From Tomocerus qinae (taxonomy: Eukaryota; Arthropoda; Collembola; Entomobryomorpha; Tomoceridae), in assembly GCA_020055645.1 (NCBI GenBank), contig CM034546.1, positions 80,104,001 through 80,168,000 on the forward strand: DNA of 64,000 nt. Direction: 5' to 3'. Positions 45,583 through 57,089 of this stretch are shown here, in pieces. A model generated the notes under the pieces. The model made no database searches, was not told the DNA's origin, and saw only the letters and a list, made by a program, of their open reading frames with translations. The position numbers and the translations under genes are program-made. How positions within the stretch are numbered: the stretch's first letter is position 1; every line of letters begins with the position of its first letter.

Positions 45583-45765
45583 GAAGTTCACATTGATGAT
45601 TTTCACCACGTATATAATTATTGGTCTACAGTAGGATGTATTACTGTAATTTTTATTTTAATAATAGTACTTTACTGCCTGGCTAAGAAAAATAAGAAGC
45701 CAATGAAAATATCTGTAATTGCTAAACCTGCTGAAAGCATTCCAATGCAAGTATTAAGTGAATGA
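45583..45765 (+). pseudogene. Env-like membrane anchor and tail beyond an in-frame stop
   Basis: The same frame continues 60 codons after TAA. It contains a transmembrane segment (G-C-I-T-V-I-F-I-L-I-I-V-L-Y-C-L), a basic stop-transfer K-K-N-K-K and a short cytoplasmic tail ending at TGA 45763-45765. This is what a type I envelope should end with, so the TAA is most likely a nonsense mutation; readthrough is the alternative. Confidence 0.75.
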
Positions 45766-45942
45766 TATTTGCATGTGAAAACTTATTAGGTTAAGAATAT
45801 GAATTAGTATTGCAATAATTTGTTCTCGTATAATCTCTTCGTAATGATGGTTTCTTTTACTGGTAATAGTTGTTTGGGCATACAGACATTTACCTTTCCA
45901 ATTTTTTGTAATTTCATAGTTCTAATTGATTCTTAATTGATT

Positions 45943-45951
45943 GAGGGAAAG
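45943..45951 (+). other. Polypurine tract
   Basis: GAGGGAAAG directly before the 3' LTR TGTG start; plus-strand priming site. Confidence 0.75.
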
Positions 45952-46345
45952 TGTGATTACATATTATTTACAGAACAGATAAATGTAATATGATTAATGC
46001 TATGAGTAATGACATTCTGTAGAATACATGAATCATTGAGTTTCAGGAATATGATGAGTGTACCCTTCTTACAATCAACCAAGAATCTATCCTTAGAATA
46101 GAACCCAACCTGAACCTGGAATGGTACAAGCAAGCTCATTGGTTGAGTTTAACTTCCAACTTACTCACGACCCAGGTATAAATACTGGTGCCTACCCTCT
46201 GTTAAAATACACTTGCTCACAGACTGTTACTCTGTTAACTTCTTATGTTCTCTCAGTTGTCTTAATAAAACCTATGTACTTTATTTGACTTATCATCTAA
46301 GGTCGTTCTACTTGAATATTCATCATTTATTGAGTATTCATCACA
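45952..46345 (+). repeat. 3' LTR of the Copia element, intact
   Basis: 394 bp, TGTG...CACA. Only one difference from the 5' LTR seen (A for G at about 46095). Carries the same TATAAATAC and AATAAA signals. Confidence 0.95.
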
Positions 46346-46437
46346 ATTATCATGAGCAATAGCAACCTTTAACTGTGAGATAAAGTACATTCATAAAGTT
46401 AAAACAATAAATGATACTTGCTCCAACTAGTTATTAT

Positions 46438-47254
46438 CACACATGCTAGTTTCTGGCTCGGCGAGCCAGGCTGGTTCGATTTTTCAGCGAGCCGAGCCGA
46501 GCCACTGGCTCGGCTCGGCTCGGCTCGCTGAAATTTTTTTATAGACCTGGCTCGGCTCGCTGAAATTTTTTTTATAGACCTGGCTCGGCTCGCCCTATTG
46601 GATGATGTGGCTCGGCTCGCCCTATTGGATGATGTGGCTCGGCTCGCCCTATTGGATGATGTGGCTCGGCTCGCTCAAAAATTTTCCCGCCATTTTTATT
46701 TTAAACCTACAGGCTTCTTAACCATTAGTGGCTCGATTTTTCAGCGAGCCGAGTCATGGACCCGGCTCGGCTCGGTCGAAATTTTTTTAATGACCTGGCT
46801 CGGCTCTGCTCGGCTCGCCAAAATGTTTTTTAATTGCTGGCTCGGCTCGCCAAAATGTTTTTTGAGGATCTGGCTCGGCTCGGCTCGCTCAATGTTGTTG
46901 GAGGTCAGTGGCTCGGCTCGCTGAAATTTTTTTTATAGACCTGGCTCGGCTCGCCCTATTGGATGATGTGGCTCGGCTCGCTCAAAAATTTTCCCGCCAT
47001 TTTTATTTTAAACCTACAGGCTTCTTAACCATTAGTGGCTCGATTTTTCAGCGAGCCGAGCCATGGACCCGGCTCGGCTCGGTCGAAATTTTTTTAATGA
47101 CCTGGCTCGGCTCGGCTCGCCAAAATGTTTTTTAATTGCTGGCTCGGCTCGGCTCGCCAAAATGTTTTTTGAGGATCTGGCTCGGCTCGGCTCGCTCAAT
47201 GTTGTTGGAGGTCAGTGGCTCGGCTCGGCTCGCTGACCTAAACTAGCATGTGTG
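46438..47254. mobile_element. hAT-like MITE packed with GGCTCGGCTCG repeats
   Basis: Terminal inverted repeats CACACATGCTAGTTT / AAACTAGCATGTGTG with an exact 8-bp target duplication GTTATTAT (46430-46437 and 47255-47262), diagnostic of hAT-type insertion. The interior is a GC-rich array of GGCTCGGCTCG words separated by T-rich spacers, arranged as a higher-order repeat: 46566-46910 is largely repeated at 46929-47230. Frames across it are repeat artefacts. Confidence 0.88.
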
Positions 47255-47570
47255 GTTATTATTATGCATTATAGAATGTATAAGGAAAACAAGTTGAGAC
47301 TCGAGAAGTTTCTCACTATGGTCCATGGCCATGCGATGCAACAAAACTTGTTGCGTCAGGTTTTATTTGAGTTTAGCACTAGTGAGATATACATGTGAAA
47401 ACATGTACTACTCATGTTATAATATTGATCGTTTCACCCCAAGTCCTGTAACTTTATCTTCCTTCGCCACTTATTTCACAATGTGAATCAGTATACAAAG
47501 TCATTCTAACGCATTCAGTCAACTTAAATAATTATTCTCCCCAAAATTCTTCCCTTTAATTCGGCCATAA

Positions 47571-50438
47571 ATGGTTGTTTCAACAAAACTAGAAGGTAAA
47601 CAGTGTATATTTTAAATTTTAACAACGGTAGAAACGCAATAGCAATATTGTATGCATAATTGATAATAATTCAATTCAATGTAAGCTAAATGTAATGTTT
47701 TGTCTATTTCATTCATTCCACAGTAAAATATGTGTCGGACTTGATACGTATTCTGCTTCGTTTCCCAACGTTTATAGCCCTTTTGAACAAATTTGGAGTA
47801 GTTCTTTTGGAAAACTATAAACTATCTGAAGATATTGACCACTTGCAAATTCGGCCCAAGCAGGAATTATGGACCCAATGCTACTTATGAAAAAATTGTT
47901 AAGGTTCTCAACCTACTTGGACTACAGTCAGTTTCAGGTATGTGTACTTATTGTATATGAAATTCATAACTAGTAGTTAGTAGTAATACTTATAATTTGC
48001 AGAATATCAAAATAGCAATATTTCAGAATTTTAAAATTATATTGGGTTGATAAACTCTATACCACATATTATTATTATCCTTATCATTTTTATTTTTACT
48101 GCAACTTCAAATTGACCCCATGAAAAACATACAAAAAGCATCCATATATTTTATAATGCATTAAAATGTTGGGTTCGGGGTAAAAGGATAGAGATTTTCC
48201 TTTATTGATGAATGACATTCTATTGGGTCTTCCAGTACTGTATTACAATGGCAATGGTATAGTGTAACTAAACTTAATTATTTTTTTCTAAACCAATATT
48301 ATTATTGATTTTAATCAGGCATTCATCAAATCATCAGCAACGTTTCATTTTTAAAAACTTACATTTGCACAGTGCAATTGCTTAACACTTAAAACTAGAT
48401 TTATTGACTTTGAGTAGACATTGGTATATATATAGAGATTGATAGTCAGTGTCTGATCGAATAGATTTACATAATTAATTCATTATTATTAATCCTCACA
48501 CTCTCACTACTCATTATCCTCATAGTACTATTAAATCAATAATTTGGTCTCTATTTAAGTGGATAGAAATAAACACCCTCATTGGTCCTACCATCATACA
48601 TCATACATCATATAATCATACATAATCAAAAGCATATTTCCAAAGTATCAATATCACCATTTGGTACCATGGGCTAAACGAAATCCTGGCTAATCATTAA
48701 TCATTCATAGACTAAGTATTCATAGCAGAAAAAAGCTTTTTTCTGCTATAAGACACACAAAGTCCATTTACCAATCTGAAGGCAAATTTGAATGTCTATA
48801 CTGCCAAACTATTGCGCCACGAATTGGCGCCTGTTCTCAAACTCCAATCCACCTGAGGTGGTCATAATTTAGTCATTGTCATTGGCTGTCAACTAGCCAA
48901 TAGTAATGATTAAATTATGAGAGATGGCATCAAATATAACAAAGACTTTGGGCATATTAAGCTGTTTCAGGCTTAATCTTAGTATATGTTAATCATTAAG
49001 CAAAAAAACAAAGAATAAAACAAATTGTGAATAATTGTATCGACTTTATTTATAGATGAGGTTGAAGAGAATAGAAGAAGGTTGATGGATGCAGAAGGCC
49101 GAACAATAAAGTCAACAAAAATTGAATGTAATAATAATAAACTAAACCACAAATACAAAAACTTCATACAAAACAAACAGTTGTAAGTTTTATTCCTATA
49201 TTATAGACAAGGACATCCTCGAGATAAGAAAGATCTTAATGAAAGATTTGAAATTCACTTCTGAGCTTAACAAATTTGCCCAATTAATGGGGATTGAGAC
49301 AGCAAACGAGTTACCGAAGACAAATTGCAACAAAATTTTGTACAAGTTTCATGAACGGTTTCCAGAACGTGCAGTATTTAAACACTTGATTGACGTTTTG
49401 AAAAACCAGATGGGTCATACTAAATTGGCTGGTAAGGGTGACTGGAGAGTGGAGACTTGCAACTCCACAAATAAATATCCATAAAAATCAATTTTTCTTA
49501 TCCTAGTTTGCTCTTTTTAAATTCCAGATGATATTCAGGCGAAATTTAATGTTCCTAGAAAAACAAACGTGACACCAAAATTTGAAACGAAATATTCTCA
49601 CGGAATTCTTCCTACGCCACCAAAAATCGAACCCCATTCTAAGAAAGTTACCACTTTTAAAGATCAACAATGTCAAACCGTGACAGTTACTGATTCAACA
49701 CCTTCCACCTCGAAAGCAGCTAAAAATGCCCAAACTTCCAAAGTTCAATTTTATGATTATTTACCCGGAGGCTACAAAAATCAATTTGAAGAGATGGGGA
49801 AATCAGATTATGAGCCAAAATTTATTGAAATTAAAGATAATGAGAAAGGATATTCTTATGAAAAATTGTTTGGTAAATTCCTAACTGAATTTACTCACAA
49901 AATCGAAATTCAAGATCCCTACCTATCAGGTAATCCAAGTTTGCAACTGAATTTTCTATTTAGTATTAAAATTAAATTGGGTCTGGTCATAACTGTATTA
50001 TTGTCTGCATTTATTTTCAGGTCAACAATTTTGAAATATTACTCACGCTTATATCCAAAAACTGCCCTAACCTGAAGGAACTTTCAATTATAACTACCAA
50101 TTTTTCCATCAAAAGATTTAATAAACTAAAGAAACACTTGAACATTAAAATCAATTTGGAACATAGCTGTATCATCCATGACCGTTATCTCAAGTAAACA
50201 GTAATAATTTTGATATTAAGAACTTTAGTGAATGCTTACTGTTAAGTTGGTAATTAATTTTTATGTTAATTTACTTTGCAGGATTTGGTATTTGAAAACT
50301 GTCGCAGTAGCTTTAGGACGGGGTTTAGATATTTACAAAGGAAGAAATCCAGGCAAATTCAGTGCAATTAAGAATTTCCACTGCCTCGGGATGACAGTGA
50401 GAGATGCGAAATTGTCTGTTTATGACAATGTTGCTTAA
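47571..50438 (+). CDS. Death-fold plus MIT_C (PLD-like) domain protein, with two apparent frame breaks
   Basis: Exons by eye: 47571-47595, 47724-47937, 49056-49127, 49207-49431, 49528-49929, 50021-50175, 50282-50438. The first five joins are phase 1 (G|GT-type donors), the last phase 2. N-terminal helical death-fold-like (CARD/DED type) segment in exon 2; a death-domain-like segment in exon 4 (F-A-Q-L-M-G-I...F-P-E-R-A-V-F-K-H-L-I-D-V-L, ending K-L-A-D-D-I); a disordered linker; then MITD1-type MIT_C motifs Y-S-Y-E-K-L-F-G, I-E-I-Q-D-P-Y, V-N-N-F-E-I-L, I-H-D-R-Y-L and L-G-R-G-L-D-I-Y-K. The MIT_C fold is a PLD-like membrane-binding domain. No MIT domain is present. Two breaks: near 47863 within exon 2 (one base) and at the 49929/50021 join (phase mismatch). 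It may be a pseudogene, a mis-assembled base, or mis-modelled splicing. Confidence 0.6.
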
Positions 50439-51072
50439 AATAGAGTAAACGGACAATTCTCCGTCTGATTTTCGCATCCCAAGTCCAAACACCTTTAAAG
50501 AAGTGGAATTTCTTAATTGCCGTCATGTCTGCAGTGACAACTCAAATTTCAGTTTTCAGACTACCCTTTGTCAAACGTTGTTACAAGAGATGTTTGCTAA
50601 TTTTCTTAATCATCGATTGAAAATTATGAAACCGTGTTAAACTAAACTAAACCTATGTTAAAAGTAGACTTTAAAAAAATTTAAAAATGGAAGATAACTA
50701 TCTTCGAGAATTTCGATTATAGATCTATCATCAAATTTTAATTGAAATGCTAAATTACTTAAGTGAAATCTAAATATGTCTTGACAATTTTTATTTTACT
50801 TCCCTAAACACATTTTAAAATTATAATGGGACTTATTTAATTATATTTCTTCCAACTTTCTGAGGATTGTTTGTAACCAATACAGTAATTAAAATTGCTG
50901 TCCATTTATTTAAATGTAATTAAGTCTATAATCACAAACATGTTAAAATGTTATTTAAATAATAAAAACGACGGGTTGATGCCTTTTAAATTGAGAAACG
51001 TACCTTATTTAATATTGGGGTATTCATTTACAAGCAAACAGAGGTAAAATTGGGCGTTGTGCATATTATTAC
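50439..51072. other. Intergenic, nothing recognised
   Basis: 3' flank of the death-fold gene; AT-rich. An inverted echo of exon 7 text (AATTCTCCGTCTGATTTTCG) was considered, without a clear structure. Confidence 0.3.
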
Positions 51073-51341
51073 CAGAGTTCAGTTTTAGCCGGCTAAAACT
51101 ACATTTGCCCACCCACCCGGGTAAAAGGGGCAAAGTGGGTAGTGGGCAAAAGGGGCAAAAGTACCTAATATTCATAATTTTGCGCCAATTTTTTACATCC
51201 TTTAGAGTATCTATTAGCCCCATTTTGACTTTTGCCCACTTTTGCCCCTTTTGCCCACTAGCCACCTATCAATTTACCCGCCCACTAGCCACTTTTGCCC
51301 CCTAGCCACCTAGCCACTACCCACCGGCCAGTTGAACTCTG
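51073..51341. mobile_element. hAT-like MITE, 269 bp
   Basis: Ends CAGAGTTCA / TGAACTCTG with an exact 8-bp target duplication ATTATTAC (51065-51072 and 51342-51349). The interior is built of GTGGGCAAAAGGGGCAAA words and their complements (TTTTGCCCCTTTTGCCCAC), so it can fold back along most of its length. Confidence 0.88.
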
Positions 51342-51349
51342 ATTATTAC

Positions 51350-52477
51350 CATGATATTAATGACAGCATTGGCAGCGTTCAATCACAGTACAATGTATGC
51401 GTTGGTTCGTTGGAATGGATGTTTACATTTCAGTTACAATTTCACTAAGTTATGAGATCCAAAATACACTTTATACGTTGAAAGACATTTTCCGTCAGAG
51501 TAATTGCTTTCAAAAAATTGTTTCAAAAGGATAAACATTGTGGTCTATAGAAAGAAATTTCGTTTTAATACTTTTGGCTAAGTCTCACAATACCCATTAT
51601 CTCAAACAGAATTTCCATGCCTTTACTATACAATACAGGCATGGAAAGTTTTCTACTAAAATTACGTGTATGCATTATTTGGGTTGCTTTGAGCAGTCTA
51701 AAAACTGTTTAATAATGATCTTCATAATATTTCTATATAATATGTAATACAGATTTGAGTATACAAAAATCATGGCACAAAACTGCGAAAGTAACTCAAA
51801 AAATGGGATAAAGTGTCCAAAATCTGTAGTATCTCCTCAGTTGGAGTGTATAGTGGAGTCGTGGAGTATAGAGTGTATGAATATGAAGAGAAAAGGAGTG
51901 AGCAAACTGAGACAGTATTTATTATATTAGTATTGCAGAGTTTTCTGCTGACTAGTGACTAGACTCTGTCTCACATACAAGTGCTAACTGAGACAGACAG
52001 TGTAGTGTATTTTTGGTATATAAATTGCATTGCAGAAGTTTGGGTTTTCTGCTGACTAGAGTGTCTCACATGCAAGTTTCTCAAGTTTGTGAATGTTCAC
52101 AGTATCACTGAACGAAAGTCTAGATATCATGTTGGTTGCTTTTGGGTACATATTATTATACAACGAGTTATATTATACAAAACGTAGGAGTAGGTTTGTA
52201 GGTGTCTGTTCTGTATCTCTATAATAATTTGAATGTTATGTAGGTGTAAGTGTATACTCTCAGTACGTGTATATTCTCTTATATGCATCGCATATATAGG
52301 TAGTCCCTGAAAAGCAATGTGGGTTGAATGAAGTTGAGCTAGTAGACTATGAGGGAGTCTAGGTGTATAAAGCGTGGTGTTTATGTGAACTATATTTGTA
52401 TCTACTCTATCTCTATAAATATGTACCTAAGTAGTCTATAGAGGAGTTGTTCAGCTGAAAGGATTCAATCTTTTGCA
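51350..52477. other. Upstream region of parvin
   Basis: AT-rich with repeated short words such as GAGACAGA, TTTTCTGCTGACTAG (51945 and 52045) and GTAGTCTATAGAG. Presumably contains promoter and 5' UTR; no clear core element assigned. Confidence 0.35.
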
Positions 52478-55362
52478 ATGACTACTCCACGGACCAAATC
52501 TCCAGGACCTGTGACCCCTCGAAAAGACGATAAGGATGAATCCTTTTGGGACAAATTTGGTACTATTGGAAGAAAGAAGCGAATGAAAGAAGGTAGAACT
52601 AAAAATTCATTTCATTTGTACCTTTTTTTGACTATTTTGTTATCAGATGGTCACTTAAACTGTACAAGTATAATATAAAAATAGGCGTTAAAATGAAATT
52701 CTATAGGTACTTCCATCACTCAAAATTACTAAAATATTATTTTTTAAGGTTTTTATTGTTTTCTTAATTGCAGTGCAAGCCTTTGAAGAAGAAGGGAAAA
52801 ATGCAATCGATTCACCAGGAAGCCCGATGTCATTTGATATTCCCCCTGAGGACTACGACCTTTGTAAGTTCACATTTCCAAATATGAATACAATAAATAT
52901 CCGTTTGTCCCAAATAAAATCCTCAAGCCTGTAAACCTGTATGTAGTCTCCATTTTAAATATATTGAACATCAATGATTCCTTCAAAATAATTTTAAATG
53001 TGCTGAATGTAGTGTAAGATATGTATCAGGAAATTATCAAAAAATAACAAACCTAAGTAATTTGATTCAGAGTAATTTTATTACCTATCAATATTGGCAT
53101 TAGAAAATTATTTCGTAAACGTTTTGATGATGATAATTTTGGATAATGCTAATATAATATACTTCAAAATTGTTATTAAAACCATACCATACCCCCAACC
53201 CAACCACATTTACAAGCATCTCATCAGTTAACTATTGATTTATTGCAATTATATTTAATTTTTCTTATGCGTAGCCGTTTAGTGAAATATATTTTTAAGT
53301 TGATGCTGATTTTCTAGAACTAAAAAATTAGTGTCATTATTGAGGCGACAGACATTTTTATAGACATTTTCAAAGTTTATTATTAAGAGTTAATCCAAGC
53401 GTCTCATAATAACTCATCGACGGACTATAATTCCAGAAATAGTAGGAAAATTTTATTTAATATACACGATAGAAAATAAATGAACATAAATAAATAAATA
53501 ATGTAAATTTTTGATTGAAAATTTTATTACTACAGCCGAAGGGGAGGAACGCTCATTAATTGAAAGACGCAGTTACGCTGACCCTAAGTTACAACAGTTG
53601 GTGGCTCTTTTAATCGACTGGATAAATGACGAACTTGCAGATCAACGCATCATTGTCAAGAGCATTGAAGACGATGTCTATGATGGACAAGTCCTGCAAA
53701 AATTACTCGGTAAAATATTATTAGTAGGATTCATATGCAAAAATTTCCTAAAAGTAATTTAACTTCTCAGTTTATTTGATTTGATATTTTTGTCTTTGTT
53801 ATAATTTTTCAAAATATAGAAAATTCAATTTATCCTAACAAAAATAGCGTGGTGTAAGTATTTGTCTGAATATTGGTTTCATATAACTAAATTTCATATA
53901 ACTATGCTAAAAATTGCCAAAAGAACAAAAATATGTAACAATGGTTTTCTGAAATCGTAGTTTTCTATAAAAAATGACCGCTAAAAAGATGTTAATTGTA
54001 ACAATACCGAAATATACATTTTAAATCCAGAAAAGCTGACTGGGCAAAAGTTGGAAGTAACTGAAGTGACACAGTCTGAAGAGGGCCAACGGACCAAACT
54101 ACGAATAATTATTGGTGCAGCTAATCAAGTACTTGGATTCCCACGTTGGTCCCAGTCGAAATGGAGCGTTGATTCCATCCATTCTAAGAGTCTTGTTGCA
54201 ATTTTATATCTTTTGGTTCATCTAGTCCGGCACTTTCGAGCTCCACTTCGCCTTCCGGAGAATGTCAACGTGGAAACCGTCGTGGTCAAAGTAATTACAA
54301 TTGTATTCACGTATTTTACCATTACTAGACTTCTGCCCGTCCTCTTGGCACCTAAATGTTATTCATCAAAACAAAATGTACCTACCTACTCGGCTATCCT
54401 TGCCTACTCGGTATGAAATAGGATACCGTATATAGTTTTGTGTCATACCGAAAAACATTTTTTTTCACGCAGCATTTTTTGGAACTGATGTGAATTGAAC
54501 TATAGTATTTTTCATTGAAAATCTTCTTGAATTTCAACAAATGACGTTATAGCACAATTTAATCTCTTTTCAAATGAATTAATGCAATTTTCTTTAATAG
54601 GAGTTTATATTAATAGACACAATACTTGTGTGTACAATATACTTGCAAGTTTTACTCATATTTATACGTATCTAATAGAAAAAGAATGGAAAATTGGAAT
54701 ATCGACGGGTGACAGAAGAGATTACTTCAACGTATGACGAGTTTGGCATGCGATGCGAAAGAGATGCTTTTGATGCGTTACTGGATCACGCTCCTGACAA
54801 GTTACAAGTTGTCAAAAAGGTAGGCCCCTAACAATTATGGGGTTCACTTATATACTAAAAGGCTTTTAATATAATATTTTTTAATTTCCTTGCAGAGCCT
54901 TGTAACTTTTGTCAACAAGCATTTAAACAAGATAAACCTGGAAGTTTTGGACATTGACAGCCAGTTTCATGATGGAGTTTATTTGACTCTAATGATGGGC
55001 CTTCTGGAAGGATATTTTGTGCCCCTATCTGAATTTCATCTGACCCCTAAAGATTTTGAACAAAAGGTCTACAATGTATCCTTCGCATTCGAATTAATGC
55101 AAGATGCTGGATTAAATAAGCCAAAAGCCCGTCCAGAAGGTGAGGATTTGTTTCTATTTACCACAACCTAATTAATTTGTGTAATTTATTTTTATCGTTA
55201 TAATAAAAAATTGTGTTTGTTTAGTAATAATGCTGTATAGAGCATAAATAAAGCCATTTTAATATTTACTTTATTTTGGGCTTAGATATCGTCAATTTGG
55301 ATCTGAAATCCACTCTTCGAGTTCTTTACAACTTGTTTGCCAAGTACAAGAATTTGGGTTGA
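52478..55362 (+). CDS. parvin: Parvin (focal-adhesion actin-binding protein), seven exons
   Basis: Exons 52478-52592, 52774-52863, 53536-53709, 54031-54290, 54679-54819, 54896-55139, 55286-55362; all joins keep frame (phases 1,1,1,0,0,1), giving 366 residues, close to vertebrate parvins (about 372). Order: basic/Pro-rich N-terminus; a conserved linker with a D-P-K-L-Q block; first calponin-homology domain (L-I-D-W-I-N-D-E-L, V-D-S-I-H-S-K-S-L-V-A-I-L); linker with E-R-D-A-F-D-A-L-L-D-H-A-P-D-K-L; second CH domain (L-V-T-F-V-N-K-H-L-N-K, G-V-Y-L-T-L-M-M-G-L-L-E-G-Y-F-V-P-L, F-A-F-E-L-M-Q-D-A-G-L); end L-R-V-L-Y-N-L-F-A-K-Y. Family role: binds integrin-linked kinase and PINCH (IPP complex) and paxillin at integrin adhesions. 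All splice sites are GT-AG. Nothing looks damaged. Confidence 0.95.
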
Positions 55363-57089
55363 GGTTTCATTTTTATACAGTGTACACCAACAGCGTAAAA
55401 CAAAGGCAGCTTTAAAGATTTCTCGTTGCCAAATTGAAGAAGGCCTTAACTCAACTAATGTGTTCTCAGTGTCTTACTAAAACTATAGTATTAATATTTA
55501 AACCACAAATGTATTACTGACTGCAATGTAGTCGTTATTTATACTATAAGTCCGTGTTCATTCAACTATTTGCAGCATTATTCGTATAAAATTAATTATT
55601 ATGCAATAACAAATCTCCTAGTATTACGTAGTAATTTTACGGTTTTAATTACAAACGTAATTACAATTTCTATCTAATAAAACGATTAGGGCTGCAGCTA
55701 GGAAATAATTTTTGGGGAGATACATCTCAGAAATATTTATACCTTATATGTCGTTCGAGGCACGAAAATATTTTAATTTTGCATTTAAAAGCAAAATGTT
55801 ACTACTTGTATCACCGTTTGGGATTTTGGCGCCGACAAGCCTTATATATCTCCTTTTGGCTGCTCTTAAAGCGTAACATTTAAAGAATCTAATTGCAGCA
55901 TTTTATCAGATCTTATTTGAGTCTAAAATATACACTCATTCATTGTTTTAAAAGTACTACTAATAAATATTAATTAAATTGTTATAATACAGTAAAATTG
56001 TTTAGACGTAATAAAATATTTCATTCACTGTTAAAACTTTCGAAATCATTGTCATTTATTATTTTCATATAGATATTATATTATTTACTATCAGGCACGT
56101 ATCCAGGAATTTGGTCAAGGGGGGGCGCAACCAAAAATAATGTTAAAAATGTGACATTCGCGCGAAGCGCGAAAAATTTTTGACCAATTTTGGAAAAAAT
56201 CTTCTCTTTTTCTCAGATTTAGGGGGCCGCTGCTACTGGATACGTGCTTGTTTATTATTTTCATGTTAAGTCTACTTTCTAATCTAAAGTATTAGATTTA
56301 ACTGGTTTATGTGTTAAAATAAGGACATTAGACATTGTGTTTTCAAATGCAATAGGGGTACTATCATAGTTATCAGTTGGTACTTCGGACAAATTAGAAA
56401 ATACATATTCAAGCCTCTAACAGGCCTTTCAGGCACCCAGGCCTGAGTCATTGTTTTCAAAGTCATTGCTAATTGGGTATCCGCGTTGAAATATTTATAC
56501 GCATACTTAGTAATATTGAATTCAGTAAAACTGCTTTATGCAGATACCAAAAATAAACTAATTTAAATCGGCATATTTGGGTGGGTTTTTTGACATTGAT
56601 AATATATTGATATATACGCATTTATCTTTTTATTCCTCTTTTTAAGTTATAGTATTTCTTTGTTCTTATTGTTACTCGTATTTTCAATAATATCAATACA
56701 TTTCCAGTCCGAGGTTGAAATTATACTTCCTTACTTAATTATTATGTTTGCCTATTTGTCATTATTATTTTTTTTGGCAATATATAGCTTTTAAAAAAAT
56801 CCTTCAACAAAATTACAAAATTCGCTTCTCTTCCGGTAGATCTGAGGCCTGAGGAATTCCAATTTCTAAATCTCGTTTGCTTCCACAACAGATATTGGCG
56901 GATGCATTCAAATATTCTTATTGGACACCTTTGGACTCAGTACAATAGTTACATAGTTACATAGTTACTTCAATTGGACTCCCTGGATATGGCACTGGCA
57001 TTTATTTATACAACATAATTTACATACAGTTATATTTTACGACAGTCTACAAGAATTTATTCTTACTAAATTTCGACTCTGAATTCCTT
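55363..57089. other. Intergenic between parvin and the phosphatase pair
   Basis: AT-rich; only the MITE at 56092-56250 stands out. AATAAA near 55672 is one of several possible polyadenylation signals for parvin. Confidence 0.35.
56092..56250. mobile_element. Short hAT-like MITE, 159 bp
   Basis: Ends CAGGCACGTATCCAG / CTGGATACGTGCTTG. Flanks TTTACTAT and TTTATTAT agree at 7 of 8 bases. Contains a GCGCGAAGCGCGAAAAA hairpin word, similar to one in the 32123 element. Confidence 0.75.

Larger units (their letters stand above)
38587..46345 (+). mobile_element. Ty1/copia LTR retrotransposon with an env-like gene
   Basis: Complete architecture: 5' LTR, primer-binding site, gag-pol in Copia order (protease, integrase, reverse transcriptase, RNase H), env-like region, polypurine tract, 3' LTR. 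Without the inserted pogo-type element both LTRs are 394 bp and I count one difference between them, so insertion was recent on an evolutionary scale. The flanks give a 5-bp target duplication with one mismatch (ACTAT at 38582-38586, ATTAT at 46346-46350). Three lesions are visible: the 812-bp insertion (with TA duplication) in the 5' LTR, a one-base frame break in RNase H near 43912, and an in-frame stop at 45580 in env. An envelope on a Copia-type animal element is unusual; most animal env-bearing LTR elements are gypsy/BEL type. Confidence 0.93.

Noticed and set aside
46598-47135. Coding frames in the GGCTCGG region
   Set aside because: The region is a repeat array inside a MITE with inverted ends and target duplication.
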